NCBI GenBank assembly: GCA_029256485.1 | Contig: JAQSXU010000022.1 | Span: forward strand, 1-43,870 | From: Clostridiaceae bacterium | GTDB lineage: Bacteria; Bacillota_A; Clostridia; Clostridiales; Clostridiaceae | DNA: 43,870 nucleotides | Direction: 5' to 3' | Shown: piece after piece, positions 16,553-25,133 of the stretch | Numbering within the stretch: position 1 is the stretch's first letter | How the letters are laid out: each line of letters opens with the position of its first letter | The notes under the pieces: model-generated | What the model was told of the DNA's origin: nothing | The model's database searches: none | The model's input: the letters and a program-made list of their open reading frames with translations, nothing else | Translations under genes and position numbers: made by a program

Positions 16553-17728
16553 ATGAAAAATATAAAAATTAAACTAGAGGGAATTTACTTGCTATTTTAT
16601 GCAGCATTTGCCTGCTATTATCCTTTTTTGATCACCTTTTATGAGGAGAAAGGATTAAGTTATACACAAATAGGAATAGCTTTCGCAGTAGGTTCAATTG
16701 CAGGAGTTATTATTCAGCCTATTTGGGGATATATTACTGATAAATATTTAAATAAGAGATTATCCATAATAATAACAATGATTCTTAGCGCTGTTATTAT
16801 ACTTACATACATATTGGCTAACAGCTTTTTTTGGATTATAATTGTTTTATTGGCATTCATTACATTTCATAGTCCCATCTCTTCAATTACTGATGCATAT
16901 TGTTATGAAATAATAGATGAATATAAATCCATAGATTATGGGAAGATTAGACTTATGGGCTCTTTAGGTTACGCTGTATCAGCGCTAATAATGGGTTTTG
17001 TAATAAAAGCATTAAGCAGTGATTTCATTTTCTTTGGGTATTGCATTTTTATCTGTCTTGCATCAGCTATAATAATAAGCTTTAATTTTAAAGGTAAACG
17101 AACATCAAGCCAGTTAAAATTAAAAGAAGTAGGTAAAGTGCTGAATGATAAAAGATTTATTATTTTTAGTATTGCAATTGTGCTTATAAATATAACCTTT
17201 GGTGTAAATAGCAACTATTTAGCAGTACTTATTAATAAAACTGGAGGAGATGTTAGTAAATTAGGATTAATGTGGTTTATTATTGCAATAAGTGAACTCC
17301 CAGCATTTTTCTTTTCAAATAAACTATTTAAAAGATTTGGTATTATTAATTTATTAGGCGTTTCAATTGTTTTTTACATATTAAGATATTTTTTAGATTC
17401 TATTAGCTCCAATTATACAATGATTATAATAATTCAGCTTCTTCAGGGAGTAACATATCCATTGTATTTAATGGCTGCATTACAGTATGTAAATAAAATT
17501 GTACCTAAAAATTTACAAACCACAGGAATTACTTTATATTCGGCCATCGGGGGAGGAATCGGAGGATTTACCGGAAATTTATTTGGTGGAATATTTCTTG
17601 AGTGGTTTAGTGTTTTTATGTTATTTAAAGTGTTAAGTGTAATTTGTTTAATTGGGTTATCAGCAGTTTTTATACTAAAAAGGGTAGATGTGAATTATTG
17701 TACTGCAAGTGGTGATAATTTAATATAA
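16553..17728 (+). CDS. MFS transporter (MFS_1-like, LacY/PPP-type)
   Basis: 391 aa, ATG 16553 with AAAGGTG upstream; the GTG at 16547 is part of that site. Twelve hydrophobic segments are visible. GIYLLFYAAFACYYPFLITF and the loop QPIWGYITDKYLNKR after helix 2 resemble the 3-phenylpropionate/nucleoside-proton symporter branch. The substrate cannot be read from sequence. It lies between a carbonic anhydrase gene and cvfB on the same strand, with small gaps suggesting one operon. Confidence 0.85.
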   Translation: MKNIKIKLEGIYLLFYAAFACYYPFLITFYEEKGLSYTQIGIAFAVGSIAGVIIQPIWGYITDKYLNKRLSIIITMILSAVIILTYILANSFFWIIIVLLAFITFHSPISSITDAYCYEIIDEYKSIDYGKIRLMGSLGYAVSALIMGFVIKALSSDFIFFGYCIFICLASAIIISFNFKGKRTSSQLKLKEVGKVLNDKRFIIFSIAIVLINITFGVNSNYLAVLINKTGGDVSKLGLMWFIIAISELPAFFFSNKLFKRFGIINLLGVSIVFYILRYFLDSISSNYTMIIIIQLLQGVTYPLYLMAALQYVNKIVPKNLQTTGITLYSAIGGGIGGFTGNLFGGIFLEWFSVFMLFKVLSVICLIGLSAVFILKRVDVNYCTASGDNLI

Positions 17729-17757
17729 TATGATATAGCGATAAGGAGTGAAATAAA

Positions 17758-18612
17758 GTGATTAACATAGGAAAATTTAATAAAATGAAGGTAGCCAGAA
17801 AAGTTGATTTTGGATTATATTTAGATGCTGAAACCGGGAATACAAGTGATGATATACTTCTTCCCAAAAGTAATTTTAATGATGCAGAATTAAATGTTGA
17901 AGATGAAGTAGATGCTTTTATCTATAGAGATTCTAAGGATAGATTGGTAGCTACATTAAAGGCTCCTATTGCTCAGGTAGGAGAATTAGCTTACTTAAAG
18001 GTAGTTGGAGAAGCTGATTTTGGGAGTTTTGTAGATATTGGCTTAGAGAGAGATGTTTTAGTCCCTAAAAAAGAAGAAAATTATATGATTTCAATAGGTG
18101 CATGTTATTTATTCTATATTTATGTTGACAAAACAGGAAGATTAGCAGCAACAACATTTATTGACAGATATTTAGAAGATGTATCACCATATTCAGTAGG
18201 AGATGAAGTAAATGCTACAGTATATGGGTTCCAAACTAATGGAAGTGTAATGGCTGCTGTAGATAATAAGTACAAAGGTGTCATTTTAAGAAATGAATAC
18301 TTTGAAAGGGTTCTTCCTGGTGAACAACTAAAATTAAGAGTTAAAAAGATATATGATGAAGATGGAAAGTTAGGTCTAACTCCAAGAAAAACTCCTAAGG
18401 AAGAAAGAACTCAGCTTCAGGATGATATCTTGAGTTATTTAAAAGAACATAATGGATTTATGGAATATAATGATAAAAGTTCACCAGAAGACATTAAAGC
18501 CGTTTTCCATGAAAGTAAAAACTATTTTAAAAATGCATTAGGCGGCTTGATGAAAAAACAGCTTATAAGACAGGATGAAAAGGGAACATACCTTATAAAA
18601 CAAGAAAGTTAA
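17758..18612 (+). CDS. cvfB: CvfB-type S1 RNA-binding protein
   Basis: 284 aa from GTG 17758, nine bases after AAGGAG. Three S1-like beta-barrel units are suggested (KVARKVDFGLYLD, KVVGEADFGSFVDIGLERD, and VNATVYGFQTNGSVMAAVD), followed by a winged-helix-like C-terminal region (DDILSYLKEHNGFMEYNDKS). This is the domain order of conserved virulence factor B/YitL, an RNA-binding protein that affects exoprotein and virulence gene expression in S. aureus. Its role in clostridia is not established. Confidence 0.9.
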   Translation: MINIGKFNKMKVARKVDFGLYLDAETGNTSDDILLPKSNFNDAELNVEDEVDAFIYRDSKDRLVATLKAPIAQVGELAYLKVVGEADFGSFVDIGLERDVLVPKKEENYMISIGACYLFYIYVDKTGRLAATTFIDRYLEDVSPYSVGDEVNATVYGFQTNGSVMAAVDNKYKGVILRNEYFERVLPGEQLKLRVKKIYDEDGKLGLTPRKTPKEERTQLQDDILSYLKEHNGFMEYNDKSSPEDIKAVFHESKNYFKNALGGLMKKQLIRQDEKGTYLIKQES

Positions 18613-18656
18613 AAAATAAAGAAAGCTTTGCCTTATGGCAAAGCTTTCTTTATTTT
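18613..18656. terminator. Bidirectional terminator between cvfB and the ATPase
   Basis: Perfect 20-bp arms (18613-18632 and 18637-18656), centre TTAT, A-rich on one side and T-rich on the other. Confidence 0.92.
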
Positions 18657-18664
18657 AATATTTA

Positions 18665-21334
18665 TTATTTTTCGTGTTTTTTAGCTCTAATAAATATTTT
18701 CACAATTTCATTGATTACCAATGGCATTATTGATAAAAGTCCAACAAAACTCCAATCCCTTATAGATAAATCCCATACCTTAAATACGGAGTTTAAGAAT
18801 GGTAATGTTATAACTACATCCTGAAGGAATATTCCAAATAATATGGCAGCAATTAAATATTTATTGCTGAATAAGCCTAATTGAAATATGGACTTTTCAG
18901 GATGTCTCATGTTAAGTGCATGAAATAATTGTGACACACTCAGCACAACAAATGCCATTGTTTGAGCGTGAGTTAAAGCATCCTTACTTAAGTTCTCTGG
19001 CATTAAAGGGAATAATGTTGTGGCTCCAGTATAGACTTTTACTCCAACTACAAATGCAGTAAGTGTTAAAAATCCTATTAATATACCATTTAATATCAAT
19101 GCTACACCTGCTCCATGGGAAAATAAGCTGTCTTTTGGATTACGAGGTCTCTCCTTCATTATTTCCTTATCACCAGGATCTACACCTAGAGCTAAAGCAG
19201 GAAAACTATCTGTAATTAAATTAATCCATAATAAATGTATTGGCCTGAGAGGAGATGCCCAGCCCAAAAGTATGGCTACAAATAGTGATAAAATTTCTCC
19301 AGTATTGCAGGATAAAAGAAACAATATGGATTTTTTTATATTATTATATATATTTCTCCCTTCTTCAATGGCTTTTACTATGGTAGAGAAGTTATCATCT
19401 GTTAAAATCATATCGGAGGCACCCTTTGCCACATCTGTTCCAGTGATTCCCATTGCCACACCAATATCTGCAGCTTTTAATGATGGAGCATCATTAACAC
19501 CGTCACCAGTCATTGAAACAATATTTCCCCTTGCTTTTAGGGCCTTAACAATTTTAACCTTATGCTCAGGAGATACTCTTGCGAAAACTCTTAGATTTTC
19601 AATCTTATTGGATAATTCTACATCTGACATTTTATCTATTTCAGAACCAAATATTGCTTGTGATTCATTTTCTGCAATTCCAAGTTCTTTTGCAATAGCA
19701 TAAGCAGTGTTTTTATGATCCCCTGTAATCATTATTGTATTAATACCTGAAGCTTTACAAACAGCTATAGAATCCTTAACTTCTTCTCTTGGAGGATCAA
19801 TCATTCCTACTAATCCTATGAAAATCAAATCAGATTCTAATGAATCTATTTCAACATGCTCACTACTAATTATTTTATATGCTGCTCCAAGCACTCTTAA
19901 AGCTTCATCGGACATGGAATTTGATGCTTTCATAATATTATGTTTTATTTCATCGGTTAAATTAATTACGTTACCGTTTACTATTGCTCTAGTAGAAAGC
20001 TTAAGTAAATTATCTATGGCACCTTTAGTCATTACATAATATTCATTTTCATACTTGTTTACTGTTGTCATCAATTTTCTATCAGAATCAAATGGAACTT
20101 CATTGACTCTCTTATGAGAAACTTCAGTTTCTTCCTTAAATAAGTTATATAAAACTCCTGCCTCTAACAGGGCTATTTCTGTAGGATCACCTGTTTTTGA
20201 ATCCTCATTAAAAGTAGCATCATTACATAATACTAAGTTTTCCAGAAGCAATTTTTGAGAAGGACTTTTTATATCTAAGGAATTTATGCTGCCTAAATAA
20301 TTATCACAATAAAATTTTGTTACGGTCATCTTATTTTGGGTTAATGTTCCGGTTTTATCTGAACATATAACATTTACAGAACCCAATGTCTCCACTGCTG
20401 GAAGCTTTCTTATGATGGCATTTTCTTTTATCATCTTTTGAACACCCATAGCCAGCACAATTGTAACGATAGCTGGAAGCCCTTCAGGAATAGCAGCAAC
20501 AGCAAGACTTATGGCTGTTAAAAACATTTCAAATATATCTCTTTTTTGAATTACTGCAACAACAAACATTACTGCACAAATTGCTAATGCTGCAAATCCA
20601 AGAACTTTTCCTAGCCCTGCCAGCTTTTTCTGCAGCGGGGTTAATTCTCTCTCCTCATTGTCCAACATTTTAGCTATTTTACCTATTTCAGTGTTCATCC
20701 CAGTACCAACAGCTATGCCAACTCCTCTTCCATAGGTTGATAACGTAGACATAAATGCCATGTTCCTCCTATCACCTAATGCAATATCTTCTCCTTCCAA
20801 AATCAATTGGGCATCTTTCTCAGATGGAACAGATTCACCGGTTAAAGCTGACTCTTCAATTTTTAAATTTGCACTTTCAATTAATCTTAGATCACAGGGA
20901 ATATATCTGCCGGCATCTATAATAATAATATCTCCCGGAACCACTTCTTCAGATGGAATTTCCCTTAATTCACCATCTCTTTTCACTACTGCCTTTGGAG
21001 TGGAAAGCTTCTTTAAGGCTTCCAGGGACTTTTCGGCTTTTGACTCCTGAATTACTCCAACAAATGCATTAATAATAATTACAATAGCAATAATAATTGC
21101 ATCACTTACTTCACCAAGTAAAGCAGAAACAATAGCTGCTCCTATTAATATAAAAATCATTGCATCATTTAATTGTTCTAAAATTAGCTGAAAAATAGTC
21201 TTCTGTTTTTTACTTGCTAGTTTATTAAGGCCGTATTTTATTTTTCTTTTATCAGCTTCTTCAGATGACAGACCAATTTTGGGATCCACTGAAAGTTCCC
21301 TAAGAGCGTATTCAGCATTCTTGTCAAACCACAT
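18665..21334 (-). CDS. P2-type cation ATPase, annotated Ca2+ type but probably an Mn2+ exporter
   Basis: 889 aa; ATG 21334 with GAGGTGG upstream, an earlier in-frame start at 21352 lacking one. All P-type landmarks are present: TGES (165-168), PEGLP in helix 4 (283-287), the phosphorylated Asp326 in SDKTGTLTQNK, MITGDH, and GDGVNDAPSLKAADIG. Helix 6 has NLITDSFPALALGVDP, as in bacterial PMCA/SERCA-like pumps. About ten membrane helices. The family pumps Ca2+ or Mn2+ outward. The yybP-ykoY riboswitch in its leader, which senses Mn2+ and usually controls Mn2+ efflux proteins, points to manganese as a physiological substrate. Ca2+ transport remains possible. Confidence 0.93.
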   Translation of the reverse strand: MWFDKNAEYALRELSVDPKIGLSSEEADKRKIKYGLNKLASKKQKTIFQLILEQLNDAMIFILIGAAIVSALLGEVSDAIIIAIVIIINAFVGVIQESKAEKSLEALKKLSTPKAVVKRDGELREIPSEEVVPGDIIIIDAGRYIPCDLRLIESANLKIEESALTGESVPSEKDAQLILEGEDIALGDRRNMAFMSTLSTYGRGVGIAVGTGMNTEIGKIAKMLDNEERELTPLQKKLAGLGKVLGFAALAICAVMFVVAVIQKRDIFEMFLTAISLAVAAIPEGLPAIVTIVLAMGVQKMIKENAIIRKLPAVETLGSVNVICSDKTGTLTQNKMTVTKFYCDNYLGSINSLDIKSPSQKLLLENLVLCNDATFNEDSKTGDPTEIALLEAGVLYNLFKEETEVSHKRVNEVPFDSDRKLMTTVNKYENEYYVMTKGAIDNLLKLSTRAIVNGNVINLTDEIKHNIMKASNSMSDEALRVLGAAYKIISSEHVEIDSLESDLIFIGLVGMIDPPREEVKDSIAVCKASGINTIMITGDHKNTAYAIAKELGIAENESQAIFGSEIDKMSDVELSNKIENLRVFARVSPEHKVKIVKALKARGNIVSMTGDGVNDAPSLKAADIGVAMGITGTDVAKGASDMILTDDNFSTIVKAIEEGRNIYNNIKKSILFLLSCNTGEILSLFVAILLGWASPLRPIHLLWINLITDSFPALALGVDPGDKEIMKERPRNPKDSLFSHGAGVALILNGILIGFLTLTAFVVGVKVYTGATTLFPLMPENLSKDALTHAQTMAFVVLSVSQLFHALNMRHPEKSIFQLGLFSNKYLIAAILFGIFLQDVVITLPFLNSVFKVWDLSIRDWSFVGLLSIMPLVINEIVKIFIRAKKHEK

Positions 21335-21383
21335 TAAAACCACCTCTTTCATATTATTAGCAAAGAAATTTCTATTATTACAT

Positions 21384-21425
21384 TATAAAATAAAAAGACC
21401 CTTGCCAAATTTAAGGCAAAGGTCT
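21384..21425 (-). terminator. Riboswitch terminator
   Basis: Reverse strand: AGACCTTTGCC (21425-21415) pairs with GGCAAGGGTCT (21406-21396) with one mismatch or wobble, followed by TTTTTATTTTAT. Confidence 0.88.
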
Positions 21426-21510
21426 TGCAAACTCATTAAAGAGTAAACTATCCGGGCAAAAGCCGTATTGACGAATAGTTAAAAGCGTATAACTTATGCT
21501 ACTCCCCTTT
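21384..21510 (-). promoter_or_regulatory. yybP-ykoY Mn2+ riboswitch with expression platform
   Basis: On the reverse strand the leader opens AAAGGGGAGTAGC (from 21510), then has CGTCAATACGG and CCCGG in the middle and GCAAGACCTTTGCC at the 3' end, the conserved parts of the yybP-ykoY class, with a paired P1 (AAAGG with CCTTT). The 3' strand of P1 also forms the 5' arm of a terminator, so Mn2+ binding should let transcription continue into the ATPase gene. Confidence 0.93.
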
Positions 21511-21519
21511 ATATAATAA

Positions 21520-21548
21520 ATCATACCATATAAAAAGCTTTATATCAA
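21520..21548 (-). promoter_or_regulatory. Promoter of the riboswitch/ATPase transcript
   Basis: Reverse strand: TTGATA (21548-21543), a 17-bp spacer, TATGAT (21525-21520). The start point would be just before the riboswitch. Confidence 0.75.
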
Positions 21549-21737
21549 TAAGAATTTGAGTTTTTCCATATAACAGTGTAAAATAAATAAATATGATATG
21601 CTTAAAATGATGTAATATTCAGTAAATTGAAGAATAATCATACTAAATTAATTATTATATAAACACTTAGGCATTTATTAGGTTTTATTAAACTCACAAA
21701 ATTTGGTATTATATAAAATGGGGGGTGAATGTATTAT

Positions 21738-22328
21738 ATGAAAAATCTAGAAAGTATGAGCGGGCAGGAATTAAAGGAATATATAGAGGAAACAAAATTA
21801 AGTATTAGTAATTTATCTAAAGAATACATAGATAAGATTGAGAATAAAATCCATGAATCGAAAAATAAAAAAGAATTTCTTCAGCAGGCATTAATGATAA
21901 AAAAGATATATAAGTATGTAGAATGGGCTAATGAAGCAATAAAAATGAATGATAATGTGCCTAACAGATCAAAAGTTATACCCAAAAGAGGAGAAATTTG
22001 GACATGTGAGCTTGGTCAGAATATTGGGTCTGAAGAAAATAAAATTAGACCGGTAATTATACTACAAAATGACACAGGAAATGTTAACGCACCGACAACT
22101 ATTGTTGTGCCTATTTCAAACAGGCCAAAGAGAATAGCTGTACATATAGCTTTGAGAAGCGGGGATTTTATATTAGTTGAGGGAGAAAAAATGGAGATTA
22201 CAGGCACTGTTTTAGCTGAACAAATAAGAGTGGTTTCTAAAGCAAGATTAGGAAGACACGTTGCAACATTAAATGACAAATTTATGAAACTGCTTGATTC
22301 AAAAATAAAAATTTCATTGGATTTATAG
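21738..22328 (+). CDS. MazF/PemK-like protein with a helical N-terminal extension
   Basis: 196 aa; ATG 21738 lies ten bases after GGGGGTG, while ATG 21729 is only two bases from it. Residues about 82-196 match the MazF endoribonuclease fold (KRGEIWTCELGQNIGSEENK, then RPVIILQND and TTIVVPIS). Arg104 corresponds to the catalytic Arg25 of B. subtilis MazF; the catalytic Thr position appears to be Ser127. Residues 1-80 form a charged, probably helical extension not found in classic 110-120-aa MazF. No MazE-like antitoxin gene precedes it. It may be a self-regulated toxin, or a domesticated RNA-binding protein; function is unproven. Confidence 0.85.
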   Translation: MKNLESMSGQELKEYIEETKLSISNLSKEYIDKIENKIHESKNKKEFLQQALMIKKIYKYVEWANEAIKMNDNVPNRSKVIPKRGEIWTCELGQNIGSEENKIRPVIILQNDTGNVNAPTTIVVPISNRPKRIAVHIALRSGDFILVEGEKMEITGTVLAEQIRVVSKARLGRHVATLNDKFMKLLDSKIKISLDL

Positions 22329-22386
22329 TTTTTTTAAAAATATGGGTATAATACTAAATAAATTAAAAAAAATTAGTAATTATTAC

Positions 22387-22415
22387 TTGTATTGTGGAAA
22401 ATTTAGTGCTATAAT
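22387..22415 (+). promoter_or_regulatory. Promoter of the tandem-repeat RNA
   Basis: TTGTAT (22387-22392), a 17-bp spacer, then extended -10 TGCTATAAT ending at 22415. The start would be near 22421-22423. Confidence 0.7.
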
Positions 22416-22420
22416 ATCCA

Positions 22421-22568
22421 TGGAACTGAGGTAAACATACCTAGCAGAGGTTAGGAGATCATATCTCATATCTGCTTTATTTTAATTGAGAACATACTCG
22501 ACATTGGTCGAGAGATTATATATCATATTATGTGGAGGGACTGGCAAAATTTGTCAGCCTTTTTGTTT
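22421..22568 (+). ncRNA. Putative structured RNA with two tandem covarying domains, ending in a terminator
   Basis: A transcript of about 148 nt is predicted from the extended -10 promoter to the hairpin CTGGCAAA/TTTGTCAG (22541-22557) followed by CCTTTTTG. It contains two 38-nt repeats (22434-22471 and 22491-22528) whose stems covary. I could not match it to a known RNA class (6S, SRP, tmRNA, c-di-GMP, glycine and purine riboswitches were considered). It may be a stand-alone sRNA, or a tandem riboswitch-like leader of yaaR, which begins about 115 bases downstream and may have its own -10 (TATAAT, 22640-22645). Confidence 0.65.
22434..22528 (+). repeat. Two gapless 38-nt tandem repeats with compensatory changes
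   Basis: Copies at 22434-22471 and 22491-22528 (period 57) match at 27 of 38 positions. Both fold into a 6-bp hairpin with a 4-nt loop: CCTAGC/GTTAGG (22440-22445, 22450-22455) and CTCGAC/GTCGAG (22497-22502, 22507-22512). Seven of the eleven differences fall in these stems and all keep pairing. Flanks AACATA and AGATNATATNTCATAT are conserved. Confidence 0.8.
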
Positions 22569-22681
22569 TACTCTTATATTTTTATAAATTATGATTTTAT
22601 TCTATAATAATTTAACTATCCATAAAATAAATAATTAGGTATAATATAGTTATATATTATATTTAAAGTAGGGTGATAGTT

Positions 22682-23104
22682 TTGGAGATAAATAGACTTG
22701 GAAGAAATATACCTGTTTCAACTGAAAAAAAGGTAGTTTCAAATAAAAAAGACTTTTCGCAAAATTTCAGTTTTGCCAGGCAGCAAAGATCAGAAGAACA
22801 ATTAAAGGAAATGTTGGAAGACATAAAGAAAAAGGGAAATAGATTAGCAGTTACAAAGTGTTACGGAGATGTTAGGGCATACAAAAGGCTCATCCAGCAA
22901 TATTTAAAATCTGTATTGGATTATATGTACAGCATACATAAAGATATAAGCTTCTGGCAGACTCAATATTTTATTACTGTGGATACAGTAGACAATAAAT
23001 TAGCTGAGCTTACAGAGATGCTTCTGAAAAATGAAAAGGAAAACTTGGATATAGCAAGTACTATTGACGAAATCGCAGGGTTGATTGTTGATATTTATAA
23101 GTAA
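22682..23104 (+). CDS. yaaR: YaaR family protein (DUF327)
   Basis: 140 aa from TTG 22682, behind AGGGTG; GTG 22673 is part of that site. The sequence KEMLEDIKKKGNRLAVTKCYGDVRAYKRLIQQYLKSVL is typical of YaaR/DUF327, a mostly helical protein of unknown function usually found next to tmk and holB. Here it stands alone between the tandem-repeat RNA and nadE, so the usual replication-gene neighbourhood is missing. Confidence 0.85.
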   Translation: MEINRLGRNIPVSTEKKVVSNKKDFSQNFSFARQQRSEEQLKEMLEDIKKKGNRLAVTKCYGDVRAYKRLIQQYLKSVLDYMYSIHKDISFWQTQYFITVDTVDNKLAELTEMLLKNEKENLDIASTIDEIAGLIVDIYK

Positions 23105-23135
23105 AAAGGCTCTTCAATTATTAGCATGAAGAGCC
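23102..23135. terminator. Terminator between yaaR and nadE
   Basis: GGCTCTTC (23108-23115) pairs with GAAGAGCC (23128-23135). The T tract is immediate on the reverse strand, so it mainly serves nadE; on the + strand a looser T run follows at 23142-23147. Confidence 0.8.
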
Positions 23136-23151
23136 ATGATATTTTTTGTTC

Positions 23152-25083
23152 TCATTTGCTATTATTTGAATTCATCCAAAGTTTATAGCTTGCATCCGAC
23201 GGCATTCTCCAATCTCCCCTTGGAGACAAACTAATTGTTCCAACTTTAGGACCATCAGGCAGTGCAGAACGTTTAAACTGTTGTGAAAAGAAGCGTACTA
23301 TAAACTTTCCAAGCCATTTCTCAATTACTTCATCTTTATAATCATTTTTAAATGCTTCTTTAGCTAGAAAAAATAATTTTTCAGGGGATGAACCTTCCCT
23401 TATAAAATGATATAAGAAGAAATCATGAAGTTCATAGGGACCAACTATATCCTCTGTTTTTTGAGATATGTTTCCTTCCTTATCTTTAGGAAGCAATTCT
23501 GGACTAACTGGTGTATCTAATATATCTAAAAGTATTGATGATACTGTTTTATCTACTAGTTTTTCTGCAACATAAAGAACTAAATATCTGACTAGAGTTT
23601 TAGGAACAGAACAGTTAACACTGTACATTGACATATGATCGCCATTGTAAGTGCACCACCCCAGCGCTAATTCAGATAAATCCCCAGTACCTATTAGAAG
23701 ACCACATTCTTTATTTGCAATATCCATAAGTATTTGTGTTCTTTCCCTAGCCTGAACGTTTTCGTAAGTAACGTCAAGCTTTTCCATTGGATGTTTTATA
23801 TCTTTAAAGTGTTGAATACAAGCATCCACAATATTTATTTCCCTTAATTCAGTATTAAGATTTTTACATAAATCAACCGCATTATTATATGTTCTATCTG
23901 TTGTTCCAAAACCAGGCATAGTCACAGTTATTATATTTTCCCTTGAAATATTAAGCATATCAAAGGTTTTAACTATAACTAATAGAGCAAGAGTTGAGTC
24001 TAAACCACCGGATATACCAACCACTGCTTTGGTTAACCCTGTATGGGTAAAGCGCTTTGCAAGGGCTGCGGTTTGTATATTAAAAATTTCCTGGCATCTA
24101 ATTTCTCTTAAATTTTCATTTGAAGGAACGAATGGATGCTTATCAACAAATCTATCAAAACTTCCATATTCAAGCACGTCAAAATTAAAATTAATTGTTC
24201 TGATATTTAATGGGATAATTTTTGAACTATCTCTAAAGCTAACATTTTTTATTCTTTCGTTTTGCAATTTATCCACATCAATAATTGAAGATATAACCTG
24301 GTTATCTCTTTGAAATCTATTGTTGGATTGTAAGATAACTCCGTTTTCTCCTATAATTAAATGACCGCTGAAAACCAAATCTGTTGAAGATTCATATACA
24401 CCTGCAGATGAATATATGTATGAACTTATGCAGCGAGCGCTTTGGGACTTTACTAAATCACTCCTGTAATCAGTCTTACTAACAACTTCATTGGATGCAG
24501 AGAGATTACCAATAATATTTGCTCCAGCTAAAGATAACATACTGCTTGGCGGAATTGTTACCCATAGGTCTTCACAGATCTCAAATCCAAACTTAAATAT
24601 CCCACATTGAAATATTAAATCTGTTCCAAATGGAACATCATTTTGAAAAAATAAGTTTACATTCTTATTTATTACTCCTATACCTTCAGTAAACCAACGT
24701 TTTTCATAAAATTCTGTGTAATTCGGGATGTAACTTTTAGGAACTATTCCTAAGATTTTGCCATTGAATAATATAAAAGCGCAGTTGTATAATATTGAGT
24801 TATAAATCAAAGGAGCTCCCACGGCAACTAAAATATCTTTATTAGCTGTATATTTACACAAATCATTTATAGCATTTAAAGATTCATCAATGAGTAACTG
24901 CTGAGAAAATAAATCGCCGCAGGTATAAGAGGTAATGCAAAGTTCAGGGAAAACTACTAATTTAGAACTTTGAGCCAAGGCCATATCTAAACAGTACTTA
25001 ATATTTTCCACATTATAATTTATATCAGCCACATTTGTTAGAGGACATGCAGCTGAGACTTTTATGTAATTAAATTTATTCAT
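23152..25083 (-). CDS. nadE: Glutamine-dependent NAD+ synthetase
   Basis: 643 aa, ATG 25083 with GGAGG upstream. It converts nicotinic acid adenine dinucleotide to NAD+ using glutamine and ATP. The N-terminal nitrilase-type glutaminase has the catalytic triad Glu47 (FPEL), Lys116 (VPKSY) and Cys170 (EICEDLW). The synthetase domain has the PP-loop SGGLDS (358-363) and IGTGDLSELALGWCTYNGDH. Length and order match the two-domain enzymes. A palindrome over its start site suggests repression by an unidentified regulator. Confidence 0.96.
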   Translation of the reverse strand: MNKFNYIKVSAACPLTNVADINYNVENIKYCLDMALAQSSKLVVFPELCITSYTCGDLFSQQLLIDESLNAINDLCKYTANKDILVAVGAPLIYNSILYNCAFILFNGKILGIVPKSYIPNYTEFYEKRWFTEGIGVINKNVNLFFQNDVPFGTDLIFQCGIFKFGFEICEDLWVTIPPSSMLSLAGANIIGNLSASNEVVSKTDYRSDLVKSQSARCISSYIYSSAGVYESSTDLVFSGHLIIGENGVILQSNNRFQRDNQVISSIIDVDKLQNERIKNVSFRDSSKIIPLNIRTINFNFDVLEYGSFDRFVDKHPFVPSNENLREIRCQEIFNIQTAALAKRFTHTGLTKAVVGISGGLDSTLALLVIVKTFDMLNISRENIITVTMPGFGTTDRTYNNAVDLCKNLNTELREINIVDACIQHFKDIKHPMEKLDVTYENVQARERTQILMDIANKECGLLIGTGDLSELALGWCTYNGDHMSMYSVNCSVPKTLVRYLVLYVAEKLVDKTVSSILLDILDTPVSPELLPKDKEGNISQKTEDIVGPYELHDFFLYHFIREGSSPEKLFFLAKEAFKNDYKDEVIEKWLGKFIVRFFSQQFKRSALPDGPKVGTISLSPRGDWRMPSDASYKLWMNSNNSK

Positions 25084-25105
25084 GTTAACCTCCAAATAAA
25101 TATTG

Positions 25106-25133
25106 ATTGGTTTTATATTTGTATAAAACCAAT
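25106..25133. promoter_or_regulatory. Palindromic operator over the nadE transcription start
   Basis: ATTGGTTTTATA (25106-25117) and TATAAAACCAAT (25122-25133) are exact complements. The site overlaps the -10 by two bases and covers the expected start point. It does not resemble the NiaR or NrtR sites I can recall. Confidence 0.6.

Noticed and set aside
21738..22328. Complete MazEF toxin-antitoxin pair
   Set aside because: No MazE-like or other small DNA-binding antitoxin gene lies upstream or downstream.
22421..22540. CsrA-sponging sRNA, because GGA occurs several times
   Set aside because: The GGA triplets are not presented in hairpin loops, so the pattern does not fit CsrB-type RNAs.
22421..22568. 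6S RNA, SRP RNA or a known c-di-GMP, glycine or purine riboswitch
   Set aside because: The long bubble-containing helix of 6S, the SRP tetraloop core and the conserved cores of those riboswitches are all absent.
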